Assembly: GCA_028023455.1 (NCBI GenBank)
Contig: JAQFVV010012394.1
Location: 29,592,010-29,656,009, forward strand
Length of the DNA stretch: 64,000 nucleotides
From: Epiperipatus broadwayi
Taxonomy: Eukaryota; Onychophora; Udeonychophora; Euonychophora; Peripatidae
Direction of reading: 5' to 3'
In this document: positions 22,740 through 32,700 of the stretch, in pieces
Numbering within the stretch: the stretch's first letter is position 1
Layout: each line of letters opens with the position of its first letter
The notes under the pieces: generated by a model
Told to the model about the DNA's origin: nothing
Seen by the model: the letters and a program-made list of their open reading frames with translations, nothing else
Database searches by the model: none
Program-made: the position numbers and the translations under genes

Positions 22740-23400
22740 TTGCTATTTAATTTACGATTCATTATATATTCATTTTCTGTAAAGAACCAAGCTTTCTTTA
22801 TGTTCGTGATTGTTTCTTTCTCCACACATAATTTTAATAATGCTTGAATCATAACTATGGCTGGGCTCTCTTTCATGATTATGAAAGAGAGATAAGTTAA
22901 CAGCCTCAGGTTTAATCTTAGATTTTTTATATATTAATGATTGTTGAATTATTCTAGTTCTAATATTTGCCTTGATCTCACTATAATATACATGTGGGAG
23001 ATTTTTTAGGCTGAAATTTACAATATAGACCACATTAGGCCTGTCCAAGGTAACATTGTTAATAAGCTTGATTCAATTTATAGGCTTAATTATATGTGAT
23101 AATTATAGTAGTGCAATTCAACGTATATTATTTCTATAATCAATTACTTTGTTAATTATTTTGATTTTGAATTGCTTTATATATTTATATATGTTCATTC
23201 TGGAATAGCCTACTTTTATTAATTTAACCACATAATGTTCAATGTTCTCAGTTATATCTGATTCATATGGACACAAATAACAATTAAAAAGTTTTTTAGC
23301 CTATCAAATTTTTGAGATGTAGGCACTTTAGATTTTATATCTTTGTATCCTTTGATATAAATAGGGAGATTATAACAATGTTATATTGGAGTGCATTATG
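22740..23400 (-). pseudogene. PLE remnant: GIY-YIG endonuclease end
   Basis: The best frame (22770-23048, minus) reads LDRPNVVYIVNF, HVYYSEIKANIRTRI, FHNHERE, SYDSSIIKIMCGERNNHEHKE. This matches the order of the Penelope-like GIY-YIG domain: VVY in place of GIY, a degraded YIG (VYYSE), the catalytic-Arg segment (IRTRI), the H..H segment and the Glu-bearing ERNN..KE helix. Just upstream, 23080-23300 encodes pieces such as ENIEHYVVKLIKVGYSR, like the region between PLE RT and endonuclease. The YIG Gly is lost and stops interrupt the upstream part, so it is inactive. It belongs to a different PLE lineage from family B beside it. Confidence 0.65.
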
Positions 23401-23540
23401 TGTCCACTTTAATTTGAAAACCAGATATTGAAATAGATTAATATTTTGCAGTTTAACTAACCAATTCTAGCCTGAATTTGTGGTTCAAATCTCTGAATAT
23501 ATGAGTAATTATATTTGAAGTGCATTTATAAAGACATTGT

Positions 23541-23541
23541 C

Positions 23542-23586
<45 letters not shown>
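23541..23586 (+). repeat. (CA)n(TA)n microsatellite
   Basis: About 13 CA units followed by TA units, at the outer edge of the family B element. Confidence 0.9.
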
Positions 23587-23782
23587 CTGATTACTGTATT
23601 TATACATATTCAATTATATACTTACATATATTGCTTGAAGAAATACAGACATCGAATTATATATATATATAATTCGATATCTGTATTTCTTCAAACAATA
23701 TATGTAATTATATAATTGAATATTTATAAATACAGTAATCAGATATACTTTAAAAATTTTATCCACTTAGGAGCACTTTCGA

Positions 23783-23795
23783 CTATCCTCATAAT
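23783..23795 (+). repeat. Left TSD of hairpin A
   Basis: ctatcctcataat, repeated exactly at 24404-24416. The target lies within the hammerhead-like stem II of the family B left arm. Confidence 0.85.
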
Positions 23796-23894
23796 AAACA
23801 AGGCAAAACTCTCTATACTGTAATGTCACCCTGTGTCAACCAGAGTAATCAATGGATGCCAGAAGGCTTGTGCATAAAATTCCTATCTAATGCC

Positions 23895-23960
23895 TACTCA
23901 TCCAATATCACCAGATTACTTTCTGGCTTGTGGCCTATGTCAGTAAGGAGCTTTGGATCT
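23895..23960 (-). ncRNA. Decayed hammerhead in left arm of hairpin A
   Basis: The minus strand has CUGACAU (23937-23943), the same stem II AGGC-CACAA-GCCA and GAAAG. G8 and A9 are changed (A and U). Compared with CUGAUGA in the right arm, the difference is explained by an ancestral CUGACGA losing its CpG in two ways. Confidence 0.6.
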
Positions 23961-24195
23961 GAAAGCACTGCACCTAGATCTTGGATCTAATGCAACCTTC
24001 CAGCAAACACCTTTTATCTCTACTTAACTATAAAATTATGAAAATAAAATTGAAAACACAAAAAATATTTCCAATCTAAGCTCAATAGCTTTTTGTGTTT
24101 TCAATTTCATTCTCATAGTTTTATAGTTAAGTAGAGATAAAAGGTAGTTGCTGGAGGGTTGCATTAGATCCTAAGATCTAGGTGCAGTGCTCTCA

Positions 24196-24257
24196 GATCC
24201 AAAGCTCCTCACTGATGAAGGCCACAAGCCAGAAACTAGTCTGGGGGATATTGGATG
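24196..24257 (+). ncRNA. Type I hammerhead ribozyme in right arm of hairpin A
   Basis: Core CUGAUGA at 24212-24218; stem II GGC-CACAA-GCC at 24220-24230 flanked by an A-A mismatch; GAAA at 24232-24235; stem III is the self-pairing ACUAGU (24235-24240); C17 at 24241, so cleavage is expected between 24241 and 24242 (UC site). Stem I pairs UCCUCA with UGGGGG next to the core (two G-U pairs), then an AGC/AUA internal loop, then AUCCAA/UUGGAU. Every conserved core base is present, and the internal loop in stem I is where the natural loop-loop contact lies. Strong by inspection. Confidence 0.85.
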
Positions 24258-24403
24258 AGTAGGCATTAGATAGGGATTTATGCACAAGCCTTCTGGCATC
24301 CATTTATTACTCTGGTTGGCACAGGGTGGCACTACTGTATAGAGAGTTTTGCCTTGTTTATAAACAATTATGTGCTAGTATAAGAGATAGTGACCATGTG
24401 ATG

Positions 24404-24416
24404 CTATCCTCATAAT
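24404..24416 (+). repeat. Right TSD of hairpin A
   Basis: Perfect match to 23783-23795. Confidence 0.85.
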
Positions 24417-24540
24417 GTTTGTCAACTAACACTTTGAAAGGCTAACCTTCCCTTAATTCTGTGATCTTAATGTTTGCTGCCTGCCTGTTAATTAAGTCAT
24501 GTTTGTATTTATATATTAGTATAGCATCTTTTATTTATAT

Positions 24541-24612
24541 TTGTTGTTATTTTTTCCAATTTGCAATATTTTAACATTGTTGTAATTGAAGTTAAAACCA
24601 TAAATACATGAA
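24541..24612 (-). pseudogene. PLE family B endonuclease scrap
   Basis: On the minus strand it reads CIYGFNFNYNNVKILQIGKN, then NNKYK. This matches the 58.6 kb copy (TYGFDFNFNNVKILQIEKN) and the C-terminal Glu helix of PLE GIY-YIG endonucleases. The catalytic Glu position is Gly here, so it is dead. Confidence 0.65.
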
Positions 24613-24734
24613 TTATTCATAATAATAATTCATATATTTATGGAAGCTATGTTAATATATAAATACAAGCATGACTTAATCAATAGACATGCAGCAAATG
24701 TTAAGATCACGAAATTATGAGAAAAATGATCTTT

Positions 24735-24790
24735 CAATGTTTTAGTTGACAAAGACTACAAGGATAGTTGAAAGCACTCCTAAGTGATGT
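24735..24790 (+). ncRNA. Variant hammerhead, family B right arm
   Basis: Core UUGACAA at 24746-24752 (C3 to U and G8 to A relative to CUGAnGA), one extra A, stem II GACUA/UAGUU with a caagga loop, GAAA at 24770-24773, stem III AGCACU, C17 at 24779. Stem I pairs UUUAG (24741-24745) with CUAAG (24780-24784). The fold is that of a type I hammerhead and the U3/A8 change could keep a Watson-Crick pair. Confidence 0.6.
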
Positions 24791-24849
24791 TTATATTTTT
24801 TGTTCTTTTTAACAAATTTTAATTGCTGTATTTTCTAATATATATATAT

Positions 24850-27290
24850 ATATAGTAATGGAGATAATCCACACCATTTGTAATGGAAAAAAATAATCTA
24901 GACAAAATCCATTTGCTTACCACTCCATTGGTGCAGTCATTTGCAATGGATCAATTGTTGTATATCAATTACCAATAACTATATAAACAGCTTTATACCC
25001 CAAATTGGACAAACCACCAGGTAACTAACTGTTTTACACTCTATTCCTTTTTTCATACATATCTGGAAGCCACTAGGCTATCTAAACCTACATAACATTG
25101 CATTGGATATCTATTTATAATCATACCTGATTTGAACCTCAGTTGGTACATTATTTATAATAGCATGTAGAATTTTCCAATGAACTATGGGCATGACCAG
25201 ATTTCTAATGATGTAAGGGGATAGTGTCTAACCCCAATAACTGGTTGTTAATTGGAATGGAACAGAGCCAAATGAATATTTACAGCACTCATTTTATTTG
25301 TTCATTGAGATGATGGTATGAGTTTGAGATTCTAAAGACCACCAATTATAAATATATCACATTAGATAATATTCTTAGTCTAACTCTGATACATACTGTG
25401 ATCATATGGTGTCCCTTTACGTCATCAATGTTGTGGGTTCACCTTATATTTCTGTTACTCTTCAGTATTCACACTTTGCAGTTAGTTATATGCATGATTC
25501 TAATAAGCTAGGATGATGATTACCATAAGTTTGAAATGAAACTAAAAATAGTTACATTTGAGTTATGTGTGTAGTATGGCATGGATGATGAAAAGTCAGA
25601 TAATGATATGGCATGAGTAATGGAAAATTGAATAAATTATGTGGCATGGTTAATGGAAAGTTAGATAAATGAGGTACACAAATTCTAATAAAATAAAATA
25701 AATCTTTAACAACTTTATTCCATTATGGGTGATTTACAATCTTTTAGAAGAAATAAATTTGATGTTTAGGTAGGTCAGATTATTCTCCATTTGATTCATA
25801 TAATATTATTATCTTCCTAACTTTTGATCCAATGTGGATGGTCATTTACTACCCATTCTAACCATTCACTTTAGTCTAACAATGTAATTCATGCTTAATT
25901 AGACCTGATCATCCCTCTACTTTCTGGCTTTAACTTCTCTATCTTAATCAGAGGCAATGTGTCATGAATTTATTGACTATTGACTTTGGGTATGAAATCC
26001 CCTGTTGATGTTATTGATGTTTATGATAGCAATAATCATTTATACAAGAGGTTTAGTCAGTCATACAGAATAACAAATAATAATCAAGTTAATTTAACAA
26101 TATATAAAATTGACCTGTACGAGAGTGAGCATTCAATATTTTATAGATAAAATCTCACCTCAGCACCATTTAGTCATCAGGTCCTTTAGTTGATATCTAG
26201 AGATCAGCATCTAGATTTTATTACAATAAAAAATATTGTGATTGACCTACAGACCTCTCTTACATAATTATGAATGATGATTATAGAGCTGGATCATCAA
26301 ATCTTTCAATAAAAAATAAAGAGTTATACAACAAAGAAAAAGGGCTCTACATAATACATATATAGTTTGAATAATTGAGAATTGTTAGTCCACATAGTTA
26401 GCTATTCTTTAGCACATTGTACACAGATGGTAAGATGGCTGGTTTCTTTTAAATTAGGAAAATTCCTGGACCTTGGGAATTGATAATTGGTCATTCTCTA
26501 GGTAATAAAATTATGACTTGCCAGTGAACAAGTAATGATTTTTTGTTTATTTCTGCTTTCTCTATGATCCAAGTGAATATAGTCTCCTGGTGATGGTGAA
26601 GACATTACTGGTATTATTAGCTTATGAATTCAAATTATTAATAGGCATATGACTGGCAGTCTCCCATGTGTGATGTTTAATGAGTTTTCTATCCCCATAT
26701 CTTTTTGTATTGCTTAATATTCATTAGAATTAATATTATCTGCTAGAGATTAGAAGGTGTGTGGAATTTTTGGGTTTCTTCAACCAGCTAATAATATTCT
26801 TATGAGCTTTGTGTTGATGAGTAATAAAATTTTACATGAATTAATTTTTTTGGGAATTATTAATGTAAGTTTTTCTATGGATGGAAATATGTTACTCCTT
26901 TGACTTTTATAAATTTCCTTTTTTATAATCATTTTCAATATCTTGAATAATTTGTTCTTTTATAAGATAATCAGATTATAAATTGAACATTAGTTCATTT
27001 TTAAGCAATATAGCTTAAAAACAATTATTATCGATTTTATTTTTAGATTAAACAATTCATTTTCTTTTCTCATATAGCAGGCTGTGTTATGAGCATGTTA
27101 TCCATATCATGTTTTTTCCCCATTGTTTAAGTGTTTTAATTAGTCTCTTTAACAATTTCTTTTAAAAAAATAATAATGTAATAATTGAAGTTTAAATTCA
27201 TTTTTCTTTGTTATTCTTTTATACTAAATTCAGCAATTTGATAAATTGAGTATCAATTACTCGTATTTTGTAGTCAGTAGATTTAACATA
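24850..27290. other. AT-rich non-coding DNA
   Basis: 2.4 kb with no open frame of note and no repeat paired with another part of the window. Confidence 0.45.
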
Positions 27291-27379
27291 ACAAAAGATG
27301 ATGTCAAAGTGGCTGGTCATCGAATAATTTTGTTGCATTGTTGAAACCACTCTATCATTCTTGGCACTTCAGAAAATAT

Positions 27380-27646
27380 TCTAATGTATTTATTAAGGAT
27401 GGACCTTAACTTGGTTTTGACATTTGTCATCAGTCAAATTGGATTTGGAAATCTTAGAATCTCAGGGAGATTTGATGCTATGCAGTCAATTTTTGGGAGG
27501 TCATATCTCAGTAGCAGCATCATTTCTAAAATGTCATCACCTACCCTGACTACTTTATTAAGGAAATCAATGAGACAGTTACTCATGTGTAATAAGTCTG
27601 CCCCTAATATGGCTTCATGAACAAGTCTCTTTAAGATAAGAAACAC
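27380..27646 (-). pseudogene. Possible LTR-retrotransposon Pol scrap (retropepsin end)
   Basis: The minus-strand frame reads AILGADLLHMSNCLIDFLNK, then VVRVGDD. The 'ILGaDll...liDf' pattern resembles the C-terminal end of Ty3/gypsy-type retropepsins. The catalytic triplet upstream is not seen and the downstream part shows no RT motif. The opposite-strand frame of similar length is a shadow. A weak call on one motif. Confidence 0.3.
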
Positions 27647-27654
27647 ATGTTAGG

Positions 27655-27655
<1 letters not shown>

Positions 27656-27690
<35 letters not shown>

Positions 27691-27696
27691 AAGGGT

Positions 27697-27732
<36 letters not shown>

Positions 27733-27745
27733 ACCCTTATTGTCT
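27656..27745. repeat. TA-rich hairpin
   Basis: Two (TA)n tracts joined by acaataagggtacaat, with its inverted copy attgtacccttattgt on the far side. About 16-bp arms enclose the second TA tract. It may be extruded DNA or a tiny palindromic insertion. Confidence 0.7.
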
Positions 27746-29005
27746 GACTCCATTTGGAATAGATTGATTTACCATTTGTGGTGTTCTAAAAAAAATATAA
27801 ATTTTTATAAATTTCAAGTAAATTTATCTTAAAACACAGTTAATATACAGTTGAAAAGAAAACCTGATATTTTTTTATATATCTGTTCAGAATAGGTTAT
27901 ATTTTTCAGCTTATTATATTATTGATATTATAAAGTTATTATAATGATTGATGTTTTTAATACGACATAAGTTATGATGTGGTCAATTTGTGCAATTGGA
28001 ATTGGTCATATTATTAATTAAATATTTTTAAAATTTTTCATATTCAATTAAAAATAAAATGTATAATTAAAATTTAGTATAATATGTATATTGTTTTCTT
28101 CTTTTAAAAAAGAAAAAAAATGGTTTATTAAGTTTGAGGTTGGCTTAATTTAAACTCTTTTCAATTTAGTTAATTTATAAGCTATAAATTCTCCCAAGTA
28201 TTTTTTTTTATTATATTACTTTTGAGTTGTGTTGTAATAAGATATGCAAATGAGTATTTTGTTTGAAAGACTTCTGTTCTTTTCAACATGTACAATGAAA
28301 CTTCTAGTAAAGTAGCTTTAAAAGAAAATGAAATTTTGCAGAAGTATTAAGATACTCAACTCTCTGAACTGGTAATGCAATTTCATCATTATTTAAAAAT
28401 GTAGCAGATTTATCTGCTAGGAAGATGTAATAAATTTAAAATTCCTGCCCAAGGAACACCAGCTCTGACTCTTTCCAACCTATGACTGGGGGAAACATAT
28501 TTTTTTTATTATTATTTAGTGCAATGTAATGTTCAATACTATGCAATTAGTTCAAAGCATAATTAAAAAAAAAAGAAAATGGAATAAACATGTGAAAAGT
28601 TCCAGTACAGTTTCAAAACATCATTAGAGTTTTTGCAGGTATAAAATTAAATAATTTTTTTTTTGTACCTTTAATCAACATTGTTCTTCAGATATTCTTG
28701 CCACATGGATAAAGTCATTTATTAATTGATTAATGAAAACCATTAAAGCATGTTTTGGATATATTAACAATATTTATATTTAATTCTAAATTTACAACCA
28801 ATGGAAGTGCGAGATTAAGGGTCTGATAGAAGAGAAAGGATTGACATAAAGTTATCTATAGTATCACCATTAAATAAACTTTCTTTAAAGATTGTTACAT
28901 ATTGGATAATAAAGAAACTGAAAATAATTAACTTACCTTTCCAAAATAAGACTCTACAATTGTGGAATTACATTAAAGGTTATTTTAAACATGAAATACA
29001 TGATG
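27746..29005. other. AT-rich non-coding DNA
   Basis: Nothing recognised. Confidence 0.45.
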
Positions 29006-29010
29006 AGATA

Positions 29011-29762
29011 CTTGGTTAAGGTTTACTTTAGTGGCCACATCATGTTCGCTCTCTATTTTTTAAAATTAGAACTGAAAAAAAGTAACACATATTTGTAATA
29101 AAAATTACTCAAATCTTATGTATATGCTATTAAAAAACTACATTACTAGCCCTATTATTTTCAATTTCTAACTATCTTAAAATTAGATTAAAATTTATTA
29201 AAATGGAAAAGATAATAAAAACACTTACATTTTAAAACATAATTGTGTCCTATGCAGACTAGGAAGTTTGGGGAAAAAGTGAAAGTGCTGTGGCTACTCT
29301 GGAAGGCAAATTCTTGCAGATATGATGAAAATAAAGCTCTTCCGGTACCAAATTAGTATTTCAGCCTTTGCTTTGCTCTCAACCACATATTTTCAATATT
29401 CTGGGTATATATGTCTTGATCTTCTGCCAGAATGCCATTTTTGCAACTATAAAGCTGTACATGTGTGCATGTAATTCCCACTTTTGAATCCAGAGGGTGT
29501 CCTTTTTTGTAACAAGTGTTATAAATGTAGATAGTTTAAATTCTTAAGTTTCAAATAAGGTAATAATTTTAATTAAGTTAGGTTAATTAATCCAACATTC
29601 AGTTTATTGATACAAATGTTTTAAATAATATTCATCTAAGAAATAGTCAAAACTCAGTAATGTACAAAATGAAAGTAAAAATGTTCACATTCCAAATCAA
29701 AAATAATTTTAATTTTATAAAATAGAGGGTGAACATCATGTGGCCACTAAAGTAAACCTTTA
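29011..29762 (-). mobile_element. Merlin-like DNA transposon remnant
   Basis: About 50-bp terminal inverted repeats: left 'aaggtttactttagtggcca' and right its mirror ending at about 29760, arms continuing into 'catgttc.c.ctctatttt'. Inside, the minus strand encodes the C-terminal part of an ISXO2-like (IS1595/Merlin) transposase. The flanks atacttgg and tactggat could be a decayed 8-9 bp TSD, the Merlin size. The element is about 750 bp, shorter than an autonomous Merlin, so internally deleted or decayed. Confidence 0.65.
29270..29500 (-). pseudogene. Merlin/ISXO2-type transposase fragment
   Basis: Minus-strand reading: DIYTQNIENMWLRAKQRLKY, a stop, FGTGRALFSSYLQEFAF. The pattern T-x-x-[IV]-E-x-x-W-x-x-[AL]-K followed by GT-x-x-x-L-[FL]-x-SYL-x-EF is diagnostic of the DDE_Tnp_IS1595 C-terminus; the Glu of TQNIE is the expected third catalytic acid. 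A stop after RLKY and loss of the N-terminal zinc-ribbon make it non-functional. Confidence 0.65.
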
Positions 29763-29769
29763 CTGGATA

Positions 29770-32700
29770 TTTGTGTTAAATAATTTATGGTAGTGATTAA
29801 CTTAAAATATTTAAGTATCCAAGCCTGTCATATGGAGTATTTTAAATGCAATTGGAATGTAATAATGTGAGGTAAGAGTATAATAATAATAGTCGAACTA
29901 TAAATGCCAAATATACTTCAAGCATTGAGTGTTATTAGTTTATCTTGCACAAGATGGTTTAGAGTTAAGGAATGTGTGTTTGTTTATTATATATATATGT
30001 ATATATATAATGTTCGGTTTGATACACATATATTTTCTTTTATGTTATATGCTATGTAAATTATTTGTTGCTAGTTACATAATAATAATATACTGTTTAA
30101 TATTTAATGTTAAAAGTGGATATAATATGATTATTGATGATCAAAACCTATCATTGTTTATTTTCAAATGTATTAGATAACACTTTAATCTTAATTTTGA
30201 ATCTTAATATTCTGATGATCAAAACTCGTTATTCCTTATTTTCAAGTGTGTTAGACAGCATTATAACTCTGATTTATTACTTTCACTTGAAAGTGAATTA
30301 TTTGTAGATTAATGGTGGTTAATGTTGGATTCTATTGAATTCAGTGTGTGCAGATCTGTAAGAGTGAGTGTTAAGTGTCCATGATTGATAATGGCGGGAG
30401 GTAACCATCTTGGCAAATGTGAAGCTTTTGTTTGATTACCTGGTTTTTATTTCATACAAGTATCATCTTAGTAGGAAGTATTTAGTCTTTTGAATTATCA
30501 TGGAAATATTTGACACAAGGTTTTATAAGGTAGTCATGTTCTTAATTAGCATACTGGGATTGTAGGTTGTATTAAGGGATTTTTTAACTCTTGTATTACA
30601 TGTTTTCTTTTATCCATATAAGTGCTGATATACACTTGGATATTCAACTCAGATATATTCAGACATGACCCTGGATTAATTGTGGACTTGGATCTTTAAA
30701 TGTCTATTTTTGTGATATTATCCTTGTGCATCGAGCAATAGGTCTTTATTTTGTAGGTATCTATCTTTCAGTAGTTGTTAATCATGAATGTCTTAAAGAA
30801 TGTAAGAAAGGTATATTTTTTCAGATTGACTGAATCCATCTAAACCGACTAATCTCAATTATGATATAAGTTTAAGTAACACAACAATGAAGTTATCAAA
30901 CCCATTTGTGCAAGCAATTATCTTTTATAGACTCAAGGTTGTGTAGTTTTTTAGATTTGTGCTTTATAAGTACAACAAATTTAAATAACATGACTAAATA
31001 TTTTATGAAGGGATTATGAAATTTACTAGCATTGGAATCATGTACAAATGTCGGTCATACTTATGCAGACCAAGAGAATATATGTAGTCTTAACTAATGA
31101 GTATAACAATAGTAGTGATCATTAAGGAAAAATAATTTCTATAACAAGATATTATCTTATAAAATTTATTATTTCTTTATTAATTGTTATTATTATTATT
31201 TTTTATGTAATGAACACTAACGATGATTGCTAATCATTTTGTTTTGGGTATCTTGGCAAATATCAGAATACATTTGTAGACATGGGATATCTTATTTCAG
31301 TTTAAATATCAAAATTATTTTTGGTATATTTACTCTGTAAATAAATTGTAAATACAATTGAAAATAAATGTTTAATGTAATCTTTATGATATATTAGTTT
31401 ATTGCCTTTGCCACCATAAATGATCCCAAATCATCAATTGTGCCATTTCCTAGCCATTACAGGCTAATATAGATCATTATTGATTATATGTTTATATCTT
31501 GCTAACAATCCATCACTGCAATCATAAAGTCTAATTAATACTTATTTCTTAGGATTTAAGAACTAGAATTAGTTAAATGACATAATAAATAAAATGCATT
31601 ATTTATTCTCAAGTAGTCATTAAATGTCTAAGCAGTTCCATTTGATTATTATGGTTTATTAATAACTCTGTTTATAGGAAGTACAAATATTTTGGTTGTC
31701 AAGTCAAATATTGATCTTATGATATTATAATACTGATTAAGAAGAACATTTTAATGTCATCATATAATAAGAGAACCAAACCATAATATTAGTTATAATG
31801 CTTTACGGTAATGCTTGCTTCATAGCACATTGAGTGGCAGTAAAAGGAACCCTCCTGTCCACTTAAGTGTGTCTTAGTTGGATATATCAATATAATTAGA
31901 TCACTGAAATATAGAGATAAATATTTTATTTATGTGTATCATGCAATCATTGGAATCAGATGAAGCCAATAAGTTACAATATATGCATTGTATTCTTATA
32001 ATTGGTACAGATAGATAATGTAGGGTTTGAAATGTAGCTATTTGTAAAAAAAAAAAAATAGGTGATTTTTAAATATGTAATTATGATGTCATAGGTAATA
32101 GGAGTTCAAATAAATAGGGATTTAGAAAGATGTTTAAATAGGTTAGTCATTTTAATATAAGTTAAAATAATATAACAAATTATTTAAAGGTTAATATTAA
32201 TTTTTATTTACTATTTTCAGAAGATACTATAACAATATAATAGTTTAATTATAGGAATAAATATTTTATGTAATTTGTTTAAAATAATTATTTTGTTTAA
32301 AATATTATTTAAATGATAGTTAACTTAATATTGGTCTAGAATATTATGAAAGTGTCACCTTGTCTAAGGTGTTTGTGTGAGCTTTCAAGAGTTTTAAAAA
32401 TGAAAACTTTGAATTTTAGCTGCTAATAAAATTTGACACATTATAAATGTAGCAAAAATTTGAGATAAAGATAATGTTTTAAAAGTAAAAATTAGAAAAT
32501 ATTATTTTGTTTAAATGTAATATTTTGTTTCAAAATCAATTTTAGAATTATCAAAATGTTTACATTGTTTTATGAAGATATTTAATATTTAGATAAAAAT
32601 ATTTAACATTTAAAGTATTGAATAACCTGATAATATTTAATAAATGATGCCTCATAATTTTGAAGCTTAATTTTAAAAGATGAAATTGATTTAATTATGC

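Larger units (their letters stand above)
23796..24403. mobile_element. Hairpin element A (564-bp palindrome plus 44-nt tail)
   Basis: The arms pair from aaacaaggcaaaactctcta (23796) to its mirror ending at 24359, over about 250 bp per side with scattered mismatches. A 44-nt unpaired tail (24360-24403) separates the palindrome from the right TSD. The right arm contains an intact-looking type I hammerhead; the left arm's copy is mutated. No ORF. Insertion into family B is proven by the 13-bp TSD. Confidence 0.85.
23765..24432 (-). ncRNA. Variant hammerhead of family B left arm, split by hairpin A
   Basis: The 3' half (GAAA at 23777-23780, minus; stem III AGUGCU; stem I CUAAG) lies left of the insertion. 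The 5' half (UUGACAA, 24419-24425, minus; GUUAG stem I) lies right of it. The TSD itself (attatgaggatag on the minus strand) is stem II and its loop. Confidence 0.6.
23587..24840. mobile_element. PLE family B element: inverted hammerhead-bearing ends around an endonuclease scrap
   Basis: The left arm (about 23587-23795 plus 24417-24540) and right arm (about 24660-24790) are inverted copies. Both contain 'ttagttgac', a stem, GAAA and 'ctaagtg'. A piece of the same PLE endonuclease as at 58.6 kb lies between them (24541-24610, minus). Inverted terminal repeats around a 5'-truncated coding remnant are a known PLE form. The left arm has an extra palindromic extension (23587-23750) and is split by a family A hairpin element at 23796-24403. 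Confidence 0.7.

Noticed and set aside
23515-23715. 66-residue frame rich in His-Thr and Ile-Tyr
   Set aside because: Translation of (CA)n(TA)n and the flanking palindrome.
23796-24359. Palindromes as assembly or library artefacts
   Set aside because: Exact TSDs on both sides and interrupted host repeats that resume correctly argue for real insertions; arm divergence also excludes simple read fold-back.
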